DNA from: JAEUNJ01 sp052035955
GTDB lineage: Bacteria; Pseudomonadota; Gammaproteobacteria; Burkholderiales; Rhodocyclaceae
NCBI GenBank assembly: GCA_052035955.1
Contig: JBPOHD010000068.1
Location: 1 to 27,477, forward strand
Length of the DNA: 27,477 nucleotides
Direction of reading: 5' to 3'
Shown here one piece after another: positions 7,843 through 14,937 of the stretch. The notes under the pieces were generated by a model. The model was not told the DNA's origin, made no database searches, and saw nothing but the letters and a program-made list of their open reading frames with translations. Each line of letters begins with the position of its first letter. Position 1 is the stretch's first letter. The position numbers and the translations under genes were made by a program.

Positions 7843-8148
7843 TCAATCCAGCCGGAAGAGCTTGTGGAAGTTGGCGGTGACGAAGGCCTTGCGCACGGGC
7901 GCCGCGTAGTTGGACAGGCGCAGGGCCTTCCCGGCCTTCTCGCATTTCTCCCGGTAGGACAGCAGTCCCCCCAGGGCGATGCTGTCCACGAACTCGATCT
8001 CCGAGAAGTCGATGATCACCTCGCGAACCGACGCATCGCCCAGGGCTGCCGCCGCGGCACGGTTGAACAGGGAGACGGTATCCCATTCCAGCCTTCCGGA
8101 AAGGCGCAGGCGGGCGGTGGAGCCCTCTTTATGCAACATCGATTTCAT
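7843..8148 (-). CDS. STAS-domain protein (anti-sigma factor antagonist-like)
   Basis: A 101-residue single STAS domain. The phosphorylatable region reads FVDSIALGGLL, with Ser after Asp as in SpoIIAA/RsbV-type antagonists, and the preceding strand REVIIDFSEIE is typical. I choose the ATG at 8148 because a GAGGG lies about ten bases upstream, just after the cheB stop; a longer frame from a TTG at 8178 would overlap cheB and has no such site. It lies between cheB (13 bases) and cheD. STAS proteins bind partner kinases or phosphatases, but no RsbW-type kinase or PP2C phosphatase gene is in the window, so the partner is either encoded elsewhere or is a chemotaxis protein. It is the second STAS gene of this operon. 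Confidence 0.88.
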   Translation of the reverse strand: MKSMLHKEGSTARLRLSGRLEWDTVSLFNRAAAAALGDASVREVIIDFSEIEFVDSIALGGLLSYREKCEKAGKALRLSNYAAPVRKAFVTANFHKLFRLD

Positions 8149-8161
8149 GGTCGTCTTACCC

Positions 8162-9226
8162 TCAATTTCCGTAGGCAACTATTTCCCTGGGGATCGCGTC
8201 CAGGGGCAGGATCCTGTCGACGGCGCCGAGCTTGATCGCCTCCTTGGGCATGCCGAACACCACGCAGGTGGATTCGTCCTCGGCCACCGTGGCGGCCCCG
8301 GCGTCGTGCATTTCCTTCAGGCCGCGGGCGCCGTCGTCGCCCATGCCGGTCATGATGATGCCGAGGGCATTGGCGCCGGCCACCTGGGCGACGGACCGGA
8401 ACAGCACGTCCACCGAGGGCTTGTGGCGGTTGACCAGCGGCCCGTCCGCCACTTCCACGTGGTACTGGGCGCCGCTGCGCCGCAACATCATATGCCGGCC
8501 CCCGGGCGCGATGAGGACCCGGCCCGGCATCACCCGGTCCCCGTTGGCTGCTTCCCGGACTTCCATGCGGCAGATGCCGTGCAGGCGCTGGGCGAACATC
8601 TCGGTGAACTTTTCCGGCATGTGCTGCACCACGACGATGCCCGGCGTCACCGCCGGCAGCCTGGTGAGCACGGCCTCCAGGGCCTGGGTGCCGCCGGTGG
8701 AGGTGCCGATGGCGACCACCCGGTCGGTGGTGCGGGCCATGGCCGCCGGGGCGGACGGCAGCACGGCGTCGGCGCTCAGCTTGCCCGGCACGGCCGTCGC
8801 CGCACCGGTCGCCAGCCGCCGCACGTTGGCCGCCGCCGCGGTCTTCACCGCCCCGATGATGTCCGAGGAGGTGTCGGCGAGGAACTGTTTCAGGCCCAGC
8901 TTGGGCTTGGTGATGATGGTCACGGCGCCGGCCGCCATGGCCTGCATGGTCGTCTCGGCGCCCTTTTCGGTCAGGGTGGAGCAGACGACCACGGGCGTCG
9001 GCCGCTCGGCCATGATCTTGCGCAGGAAGGTGATGCCGTCCATCCGCGGCATCTCGATGTCGAGGACGATCACGTCCGGCCACTGCTGCTTCATGCGCTC
9101 CATGGCGAACAGGGGGTCCGAGACGGCGCCGATCAGCTCGATCTGCGGGTCGCGGGCGAGGATGTCCCGGGCCACCTGGCGCACCACCGCCGAATCGTCG
9201 ACCACGAGGACCTTGATGCGGGCCAT
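8162..9226 (-). CDS. cheB: Chemotaxis protein-glutamate methylesterase CheB
   Basis: CheB removes methyl groups from chemoreceptor glutamates when phosphorylated by CheA, giving adaptation. The 354-residue protein has an N-terminal receiver (D10-D11, phospho-acceptor D56 in VIVLDIEMPRMDG, Lys in IITKPKLG), a linker of about 45 residues, and the methylesterase domain from about residue 165. The catalytic triad is visible as S176 (AIGTSTGGT), H202 (VVQHMPEKF) and D298 (MTGMGDDGA). Length and order are normal. It sits between cheR and a STAS gene in the operon. A second CheB-type domain occurs in the window, in the receiver-less fusion protein at 22009-24957. Confidence 0.97.
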   Translation of the reverse strand: MARIKVLVVDDSAVVRQVARDILARDPQIELIGAVSDPLFAMERMKQQWPDVIVLDIEMPRMDGITFLRKIMAERPTPVVVCSTLTEKGAETTMQAMAAGAVTIITKPKLGLKQFLADTSSDIIGAVKTAAAANVRRLATGAATAVPGKLSADAVLPSAPAAMARTTDRVVAIGTSTGGTQALEAVLTRLPAVTPGIVVVQHMPEKFTEMFAQRLHGICRMEVREAANGDRVMPGRVLIAPGGRHMMLRRSGAQYHVEVADGPLVNRHKPSVDVLFRSVAQVAGANALGIIMTGMGDDGARGLKEMHDAGAATVAEDESTCVVFGMPKEAIKLGAVDRILPLDAIPREIVAYGN

Positions 9227-9304
9227 CAGGGGCCCCCCTCGCGGCGGGCGACCGGCGTGCTGGCGGCGGGTGTCGGGGTCATCGCGGTGTCCGTCGGGTG
9301 GCGC

Positions 9305-10117
9305 CTAGGGCAACTGGTAAATGGTCGGCTGCAGGGCGCGCAATTCCTCGTTGACCCCGTTCAGGGTCTCCGAGTGGCCGACGATGAAGTGGCCCCGCGG
9401 CTTCAGCCTGCGCACCAGCCGCCCGACCACCTGCCGCTTGGTGTCCTGGTCGAAGTAGATCATCACGTTGCGCAGGAAGATCACGTCGAAGGAGCCCAGG
9501 TCCGGCAGCGTCGTGTTCAGGTTGACCTGCAGGAAGCGCGTGTGGGCGCGCAGCCGGCGGTCGATCAGGAAAGTGCCTTCCTGGCTGCGCACACCCTTCA
9601 GGCAGTACTTGCGCAGGTACTCCGGCGGCAGGCCGCGGGCCTTCTCCAGGGAGTAGTGGCCGGCTTCGGCGATGCGCAGCACCGACTGGCTGATGTCCGA
9701 GCCGGTGACCGTCCACGCCCCGTCGACGCCGAGGACGTCCGAGAGGGTCATGCAGATCGTGTAGGCCTCCTCGCCGGTCGAGGAAGCGGCGCTCCACACG
9801 TCGAGTTGACGGCCGGGCGGCAGTTTTCCGGCGATCCCCCGCAGGAAGTCGAAGTGCTTCTCCTCCCGGAAGAAATAGGTCTCGTTGGTGGTCAGCAGGT
9901 CCACCATGAGCTGCAGTTCCTCCGGCGCGTTGCCGGAGGTCACGAAGCGGTAGTAGTCCCCGAAGGCGTCCAGGCCATGGTACTTGAGGCGCTTGGTCAG
10001 GCGCCCCACGAGGAGTACCTTCTTCGCATCCGACAGGCTGATGCCGGCGATGCGGAAGATCAGGTCCCGGAACTGGCGGAACTCGGCATCGCTGATGGCG
10101 AAGGATGCTGTGGACAT
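9305..10117 (-). CDS. cheR: Chemotaxis protein methyltransferase CheR
   Basis: CheR methylates receptor glutamates using S-adenosylmethionine. The 270-residue product has the N-terminal helical domain (about 10-75), LLTTNETYFFRE, the AdoMet-binding region WSAASSTGEEAYTI, SDISQSVL, and the C-terminal FLRNVMIYFD and FIVGHSETL, all typical of CheR. Residues for binding receptor C-terminal pentapeptides would lie in the beta-subdomain, consistent with the pentapeptide-like end of the receptor encoded at 10763-12394. It starts 71 bases after cheW. That gap holds GC-rich self-complementary sequence (two GGGGCGCC copies) but no clear ribosome binding site. Confidence 0.97.
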   Translation of the reverse strand: MSTASFAISDAEFRQFRDLIFRIAGISLSDAKKVLLVGRLTKRLKYHGLDAFGDYYRFVTSGNAPEELQLMVDLLTTNETYFFREEKHFDFLRGIAGKLPPGRQLDVWSAASSTGEEAYTICMTLSDVLGVDGAWTVTGSDISQSVLRIAEAGHYSLEKARGLPPEYLRKYCLKGVRSQEGTFLIDRRLRAHTRFLQVNLNTTLPDLGSFDVIFLRNVMIYFDQDTKRQVVGRLVRRLKPRGHFIVGHSETLNGVNEELRALQPTIYQLP

Positions 10118-10188
10118 GGAAGGGGCGCCTCATGGCGGGAGAGGGGCGCCGCGCGAAACCCGGCGGACGCCGGAGGACCGTCTCTCGG

Positions 10189-10749
10189 TCAGGTGGCGGG
10201 CTCCTGGGGGGCGGCCTTGCCCACTTCGGCAAGCGTGGCCATCTCTTCCACGGACAACACCTGGCGGATGTTGAGGATGACCACGAAGCGGCCATCCACC
10301 TTGCCCATGCCGTCGATGAAATCGGTGCGGATGCGGGCGCCGAAGGCGGGCGGGGGTTCGATCTCCCCGCCGGGAATCTCCAGCACCTCGCTGACCGCAT
10401 CGACGATGATGCCCATGTCGTGGCGCGCGCCGCCGTTCCCGCTGTCAGAGAGCTCGATGATCACGATGCAGGTGCGACGGCCGACCTGGGTCGGCGTTCC
10501 GCCGAAGCGGGCGGCCAGGTCGATGACCGGCACGACGGCGCCGCGCAGGTTGATGACACCGCGGATGAAGGCCGGCATCATCGGAATCTCGGTCAGCGTG
10601 CCGTACTCGATGATCTCCTTGACGTTGAGAATTCCCACGGCATACATCTCGCCGCCCAGGGAGAAGGTCAGGTATTGCAGGGCCTCCTCGCCCTGGCCGG
10701 ATGCCGCCGAGACCTGCCCGCCCTTCCCTTGATGCACAAGTTGTCCCAT
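10189..10749 (-). CDS. cheW: Chemotaxis coupling protein CheW
   Basis: CheW links chemoreceptors to the CheA kinase in the signalling array. The 186-residue protein has a CheW domain with YLTFSLGGEMYAVGILNVKEII, the receptor/CheA-binding IRGVINLRGAVVPVIDLA, and a C-terminal ILNIRQVLS strand. A Gly/Gln-rich N-terminal extension of about 25 residues precedes the domain. I choose the ATG at 10749 because GGGGAG lies seven bases upstream; the longer frame from 10782 would overlap the receptor gene. Thirteen bases separate it from the upstream receptor gene, as expected for tightly coupled operon genes. Confidence 0.96.
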   Translation of the reverse strand: MGQLVHQGKGGQVSAASGQGEEALQYLTFSLGGEMYAVGILNVKEIIEYGTLTEIPMMPAFIRGVINLRGAVVPVIDLAARFGGTPTQVGRRTCIVIIELSDSGNGGARHDMGIIVDAVSEVLEIPGGEIEPPPAFGARIRTDFIDGMGKVDGRFVVILNIRQVLSVEEMATLAEVGKAAPQEPAT

Positions 10750-10762
10750 GTCGGTCTCCCCA

Positions 10763-12394
10763 TCAGAACTTCTCGAAATCATGCTCCGCGGGAGGTGCCG
10801 ATGCCATCCTGGCCGGTGCCGGGCGGCGGGCGGGCTGGGCGCGCGCCGCGCCGGCGGTCCGCCGTACCGGGGCCGCCGCCGGGCCGGCCTGGCCGTCCTC
10901 GATGGTGAAGAACTGCATCAGCTGCTGCAACTGCTCGGCCTGGGCGCCCATCTCCTCGGCGGTGGCCGCCAGTTCCTCGGAGGCCGAGGCGTTCTGCTGC
11001 GTCGCCTGGTTCAGCTGCCCCATGGCGCCGTTGATCTGCCCCACCCCCTGGGACTGCTCGGCCGAGGCCGAGGCGATCTCCTGCACCAGGTCGGAAGTCT
11101 TCTTGATGCTCGGCACCATCTCGTCCAGCAGGTCGCCAGCCTTCTCGGCCATCTTGACGCTGGAGCCGGCCAGTTCGCCGATCTCCTGGGCCGCCACCTG
11201 GGAGCGCTCGGCCAGCTTCCTCACCTCCGCCGCCACGACGGCGAAGCCCTTGCCGTGCTCGCCGGCCCGGGCCGCCTCGATGGCGGCATTCAGGGCCAGC
11301 AGGTTGGTCTGGTAGGCGATGTCGTCGATGATGCCGATCTTGCCGGCGATCTGCTTCATCGCCTCCACCGTCTCCTTCACCGCCGAGCCGCCGTCCATCG
11401 CTTCCTGGGCCGCCTTGGTGGCCATGTTGTCGGTGACCCGCGCGTTCTCGGTGTTCTGGTTGATCGAGGCCGTCATCTCTTCCATCGAGGCCGTCGTCTC
11501 CTCCACCGAGGCCGCTTGCTCGGAGGAGGACTGGGACAGGGACTGGGCCGTGGCAGAGACCTCTTCCGATGCGCTGGAGAGCGCGTCCGCCGCCGTCCTC
11601 ACCTCGCCGATGATGTGGGAGAGCTTGCCCACCATGGTCTGCATCGCCGCCTTCAACTGTCCCGTCTCGTCCTTGGAATCGGCTTCGATGTGGATGGTCA
11701 GGTCACCGTCGGACAGGCCGTTGGCCACCTGCACGGCCTCGCCGATGGGCTTGGTGATGGTGCGGGTGATCCAGAGGGCGAAGCCGATGGAGACCAGCAC
11801 CGCCACCAGCGATATGGCGATCATGGTGGTGCGGGCGGTCTGGTAGGTGGCGTCCGCCTCCTTGCCGGCCTTCACCATCAACTCGGTCTGGAAGGCGACG
11901 AGGTCGTTCACCGCCTTGAAATAGCCGTTCTGGGCGGCCCGCAGGGAGCCGAGCATCAGTTCGATCGCCTCGTCCTTCTTGCCGGCCTTGAGGAGCTCCA
12001 TGTACTTCTCCTGCACCGGCACGTAGGCCGCCCGGGCTTCGGTGACCTTCTTCAATTTCTCCTTGCCGGCGTCGGACTTGATGGTCTGGGCGAGGGTCTC
12101 CAGGCGGTCGGTGATCACCTTGCGCTGTTCCGGGATCCGGTCCAGTTCCTTGCGGATGTTGTCGTCGCCCTTCACGAGGGCGGCATTTCGCATGGCCCGG
12201 GCGATGACGTTGAGGGCATCGATGACGTCGTTGGCGGCGACCGTCTTCGGGAAGCGGTCGTTCACCATGCGATCCAGCTCGCCGTTGAGCATGGACATGC
12301 GTTCGATGCCGAGGCCCGCGATCAGGGCCATCATGACGAGGGCGAAGGCGAATCCCAGGCCCAGTCGGGTGCCGATGCGAAGGTTCTTGAACAT
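10763..12394 (-). CDS. Methyl-accepting chemotaxis protein with four-helix-bundle sensor and CheR-tether pentapeptide
   Basis: A 543-residue classical chemoreceptor. A first membrane helix (about 9-32) is followed by a roughly 155-residue helical periplasmic domain of 4HB_MCP style (RMSMLNGELDRMV, then FPKTVAANDVIDALN), a second helix (about 188-208), HAMP (about 209-262), and the signalling domain with hairpin tip IIDDIAYQTNLLALNAAIEA and GKGFAVVAAEVRKLAERS. Glu/Gln-rich methylation helices flank the tip (SVEETTASMEEM, ASEELAATAEEM). The C-terminus after a flexible Ala/Pro/Arg-rich linker is DFEKF, which fits the aromatic pentapeptide pattern that tethers CheR and CheB in other bacteria. GGGAG lies seven bases before the ATG at 12394; an ATG at 12397 is the alternative. 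The ligand is unknown. Confidence 0.95.
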   Translation of the reverse strand: MFKNLRIGTRLGLGFAFALVMMALIAGLGIERMSMLNGELDRMVNDRFPKTVAANDVIDALNVIARAMRNAALVKGDDNIRKELDRIPEQRKVITDRLETLAQTIKSDAGKEKLKKVTEARAAYVPVQEKYMELLKAGKKDEAIELMLGSLRAAQNGYFKAVNDLVAFQTELMVKAGKEADATYQTARTTMIAISLVAVLVSIGFALWITRTITKPIGEAVQVANGLSDGDLTIHIEADSKDETGQLKAAMQTMVGKLSHIIGEVRTAADALSSASEEVSATAQSLSQSSSEQAASVEETTASMEEMTASINQNTENARVTDNMATKAAQEAMDGGSAVKETVEAMKQIAGKIGIIDDIAYQTNLLALNAAIEAARAGEHGKGFAVVAAEVRKLAERSQVAAQEIGELAGSSVKMAEKAGDLLDEMVPSIKKTSDLVQEIASASAEQSQGVGQINGAMGQLNQATQQNASASEELAATAEEMGAQAEQLQQLMQFFTIEDGQAGPAAAPVRRTAGAARAQPARRPAPARMASAPPAEHDFEKF

Positions 12395-12413
12395 CATGGG
12401 TCTCCCAAAAAAA

Positions 12414-14603
12414 TCAGATTCGTGCCGGAATCGTTCCGGGCACGGCGGATTCACTGCTCGCAGCCAGTTGCACCAGGGCCTGCACGTCGAGGATCAACGA
12501 CACTTCTCCGGTTCCCAGGATGGTGGAACCGGCAATGCCATGCAGGTGGCGGAAGATCGCCGCCATCGGCTTGATCACGGTCTGGAATTCGCCGTGCAGC
12601 ACATCGACGACGATGCCCGCCTTGCGGCCGGCGGCCTTCACGACGACGACGTTCTCGCGGGACGGACGAACGCTGTCGACTTCGAAGAGCTCGCGCAGGC
12701 GCACGAAGGGCAGCACCTCGCCGCGCAGGTTCAGGTAGTGGCTGTCGCCGGCGTCGCCGGGGAGTTCCAGGCACTCCACCACCATCTCCAGGGGAATCAC
12801 GTAGGAGGCCTTCTCGATCCCCACCAGGAAGCCGTCGATGATGGCCAGGGTCAGCGGCAGGCGGATGGTGAAGCGGGAGCCGACGCCCTCTTCCGAATGG
12901 ACCTCGACGGAGCCGCGCAGGGCCGTGATGTTCTTGTTCACCACGTCCATGCCGACGCCGCGGCCCGAGAGGTTGGTCACCTGGTCGGCCGTCGAGAAGC
13001 CCGGCTCGAAGATCAGGTTGGCGATCTCCGCATCGCTCAGGCTCTGGCCGGCGGCGATGATGCCGCGGTCGATCGCCTTGGCGCGGATCTTCTCCCTGGG
13101 CAGGCCGCCGCCGTCGTCGGAGACCTCGATGACGATGCTGCCGGAATCATGGAAGGCATTGAGGCCCACCTGGCCGGCCGCCGGCTTGCCGTGGGCCGCG
13201 CGCAGCTCGGCCGGCTCGATGCCGTGGTCCATGGCATTGCGCACCAGGTGCATCAGCGGATCGCCGATCTTCTCCACCACCGACTTGTCGAGTTCGGTCT
13301 CGGCGCCCCGGATGGTGAGTTCGATCTCCTTGCCGATCTCCTTGGAGACGTCGCGGACCACCCGGTGGAAACGGTTGAAGGTCTCGCCGATCTGCACCAT
13401 GCGCAACTGCAGGGCCGAGTCGCGGATGTCCTCCACCAGCCGGGAGAGGATGGAGGTGGCCTCGAAGAGCTGCGGCTGCCGGCTCTTCTGGGCCAGCAGG
13501 TTGGCCGAGGCGCCGGCGATCACCAGTTCCCCGACCAGGTCGATCAGGTGGTCCAGCTTGTCGGCCTGGACCCGGATCAGCCTCGCCTCGGCGGCCTTCT
13601 TCTCGCTGACCTGCTTCTGCTTGCTGGCCGCCGCCTCGACGATCTCGGGCTGGACGGCGCTCTGCCCGACGAGGATCTCGCCGATGGTCGGCTTCGCCGC
13701 TTCCGGGGCCGTCTCCGCCGCGCCCTCCTGGCGGGCCAGTCCGCGGGACAGTTCGTCGGCGGTCAGGGCGCCGCTGCCGACCAGGATCTCGCCCAGCCGC
13801 ATGGTCTCCTCGGGCAGCTTCTCGATCAGGGCGATGTAGTCGGCGATGCGGCTGTTGGGCGGCAGGATGTGCAGGTCGCAGTCGTCGCGGACGAAGTCGA
13901 ATACCCGCTCGATGGCGGCCTTGTCGGCATGGCTGCGCAGCTCGATCTCGAAGCCCAGGTAGCAGGCCTCCGGGTCCATGGCGTCGGCGTCCGGCATGGC
14001 GTCGGTGAGCGTCGACACATGGACGATCTCGCCCAGGGACAGCAGGTAGCGCAGGAAGGCCAGCGGGTCCATGCCGTTCTTCAGGACATTGCTGCCGAAA
14101 CGGACGGAGATGTGCCAGCAGTCGCTGATGGCCAGGTCGCCGCCGGCCCGGTGGACCTCGTTCCGGGCCTGCCCCGGCGACCTGCCGCCGCCCGCCGCCG
14201 CATCGGGTACCAGGGTTGCGGCCGTCCAGGCCTTCAGGCCGTCGGCGATGGCCGTTCCGAGGGCCGCCAGCTCGGCGGCCGGTTCCATGGACCCTGCCTC
14301 GACGGAATCGAGCAGGGCCCCGATATGGTCGCAGCCCTTCAGCAGCAGCGTGACCAGGTCGTCCGCGACCTCGATCTCGCCGTTGCGCAGCCGGTCCAGC
14401 ACGTTCTCCAGCACATGGGTGAATTTCTCCACGGCGTGGATCTCGACCACGCCGGCGCCCCCCTTGATCGTATGGGCGGCGCGAAAGACGGCGTTGAGGG
14501 TTTCCGGGTCGCGATCCCCCTGCTCCATGCGCAGGAGCCCCTCCTCCATCGCCGTCAGCTGCTCGCGGGCCTCGACGGCGAAGACTGCCAGCACTTCGTC
14601 CAT
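12414..14603 (-). CDS. cheA: Chemotaxis histidine kinase CheA with MshEN-like repeat insertion
   Basis: CheA autophosphorylates on its HPt domain and passes phosphate to CheY and CheB. Domains along the 729 residues: HPt (about 1-105, phospho-site H44 in AAHTIKGGAG); a P2-like domain (about 155-255, WHISVRFGSNVLKNGMDPL); an unusual insert (about 269-329); dimerisation helices (about 340-400, DKLDHLIDLVGELVI); the ATPase domain (N box HLVRNAMDHGIE, G boxes SDDGGGLP and GRGVGMDVV); and the CheW-like regulatory domain (about 585-712). The insert contains RLGEILVGSGALTADEL...Q and a weaker second copy, IGEILVGQSAVQPEIVEAA...Q, matching the 24-residue pattern of MshEN c-di-GMP-binding domains. The start has GAGGG just upstream, 10 bases after the STAS stop. 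Kinase motifs are complete. Confidence 0.97.
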   Translation of the reverse strand: MDEVLAVFAVEAREQLTAMEEGLLRMEQGDRDPETLNAVFRAAHTIKGGAGVVEIHAVEKFTHVLENVLDRLRNGEIEVADDLVTLLLKGCDHIGALLDSVEAGSMEPAAELAALGTAIADGLKAWTAATLVPDAAAGGGRSPGQARNEVHRAGGDLAISDCWHISVRFGSNVLKNGMDPLAFLRYLLSLGEIVHVSTLTDAMPDADAMDPEACYLGFEIELRSHADKAAIERVFDFVRDDCDLHILPPNSRIADYIALIEKLPEETMRLGEILVGSGALTADELSRGLARQEGAAETAPEAAKPTIGEILVGQSAVQPEIVEAAASKQKQVSEKKAAEARLIRVQADKLDHLIDLVGELVIAGASANLLAQKSRQPQLFEATSILSRLVEDIRDSALQLRMVQIGETFNRFHRVVRDVSKEIGKEIELTIRGAETELDKSVVEKIGDPLMHLVRNAMDHGIEPAELRAAHGKPAAGQVGLNAFHDSGSIVIEVSDDGGGLPREKIRAKAIDRGIIAAGQSLSDAEIANLIFEPGFSTADQVTNLSGRGVGMDVVNKNITALRGSVEVHSEEGVGSRFTIRLPLTLAIIDGFLVGIEKASYVIPLEMVVECLELPGDAGDSHYLNLRGEVLPFVRLRELFEVDSVRPSRENVVVVKAAGRKAGIVVDVLHGEFQTVIKPMAAIFRHLHGIAGSTILGTGEVSLILDVQALVQLAASSESAVPGTIPARI

Positions 14604-14613
14604 GGCTATTCCC

Positions 14614-14922
14614 TCACCGGTGGTCTTCGGCGGCGATCACCACCGGATCGCCGAAGAACGACAGCATGTTGTAGAAGCCGATGACGTCGAGAACGGCCGG
14701 GCTGTGGGCCACGATGGACAGCTCGCGGCCGAGGCGGCGGCTCTCGTTCTTGGCCATGACGAGGAGCTGGAATCCCGCCGTGTCCATCTCGGCTACACGG
14801 GAGAGGTCGAGTTCCACGCCGGCATCGGCGCCATGCACGGCTTCCAGGAGTTCCCCCTTCAGGGATTCGGCCTCGTAGATCGTCATGTCGCGTCCGATGG
14901 CCACGCGTCGGGTCTTGCCCAT
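14614..14922 (-). CDS. STAS-domain protein (anti-sigma factor antagonist-like)
   Basis: A 102-residue single STAS domain with LDLSRVAEMDTAGFQLLVMA. The usual phospho-acceptor Ser position is occupied by Thr (D-T-A-G), which is still phosphorylatable in principle. A strong GGAGGAG lies seven bases before the ATG. It lies between the short receptor gene and cheA (10 bases before cheA), so it is made together with the receptor-kinase core. The role is uncertain: it may be a partner-switching antagonist for an anti-sigma kinase encoded elsewhere, or a structural or regulatory partner of the chemotaxis complex. Compare the second STAS gene at 7843-8148, which has the D-S form. Confidence 0.9.
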   Translation of the reverse strand: MGKTRRVAIGRDMTIYEAESLKGELLEAVHGADAGVELDLSRVAEMDTAGFQLLVMAKNESRRLGRELSIVAHSPAVLDVIGFYNMLSFFGDPVVIAAEDHR

Positions 14923-14937
14923 CGCTCGCTCCTCCCC

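Noticed and set aside
8149..8178. Longer STAS protein from the TTG at 8178
   Set aside because: It overlaps cheB and lacks a ribosome binding site; the ATG at 8148 has GAGGG at suitable distance.
12399..12413. T run on the minus strand after the cheA stop as an intrinsic terminator
   Set aside because: No stable hairpin precedes it, and the next operon gene's ribosome binding site follows at once; more likely a spacer.
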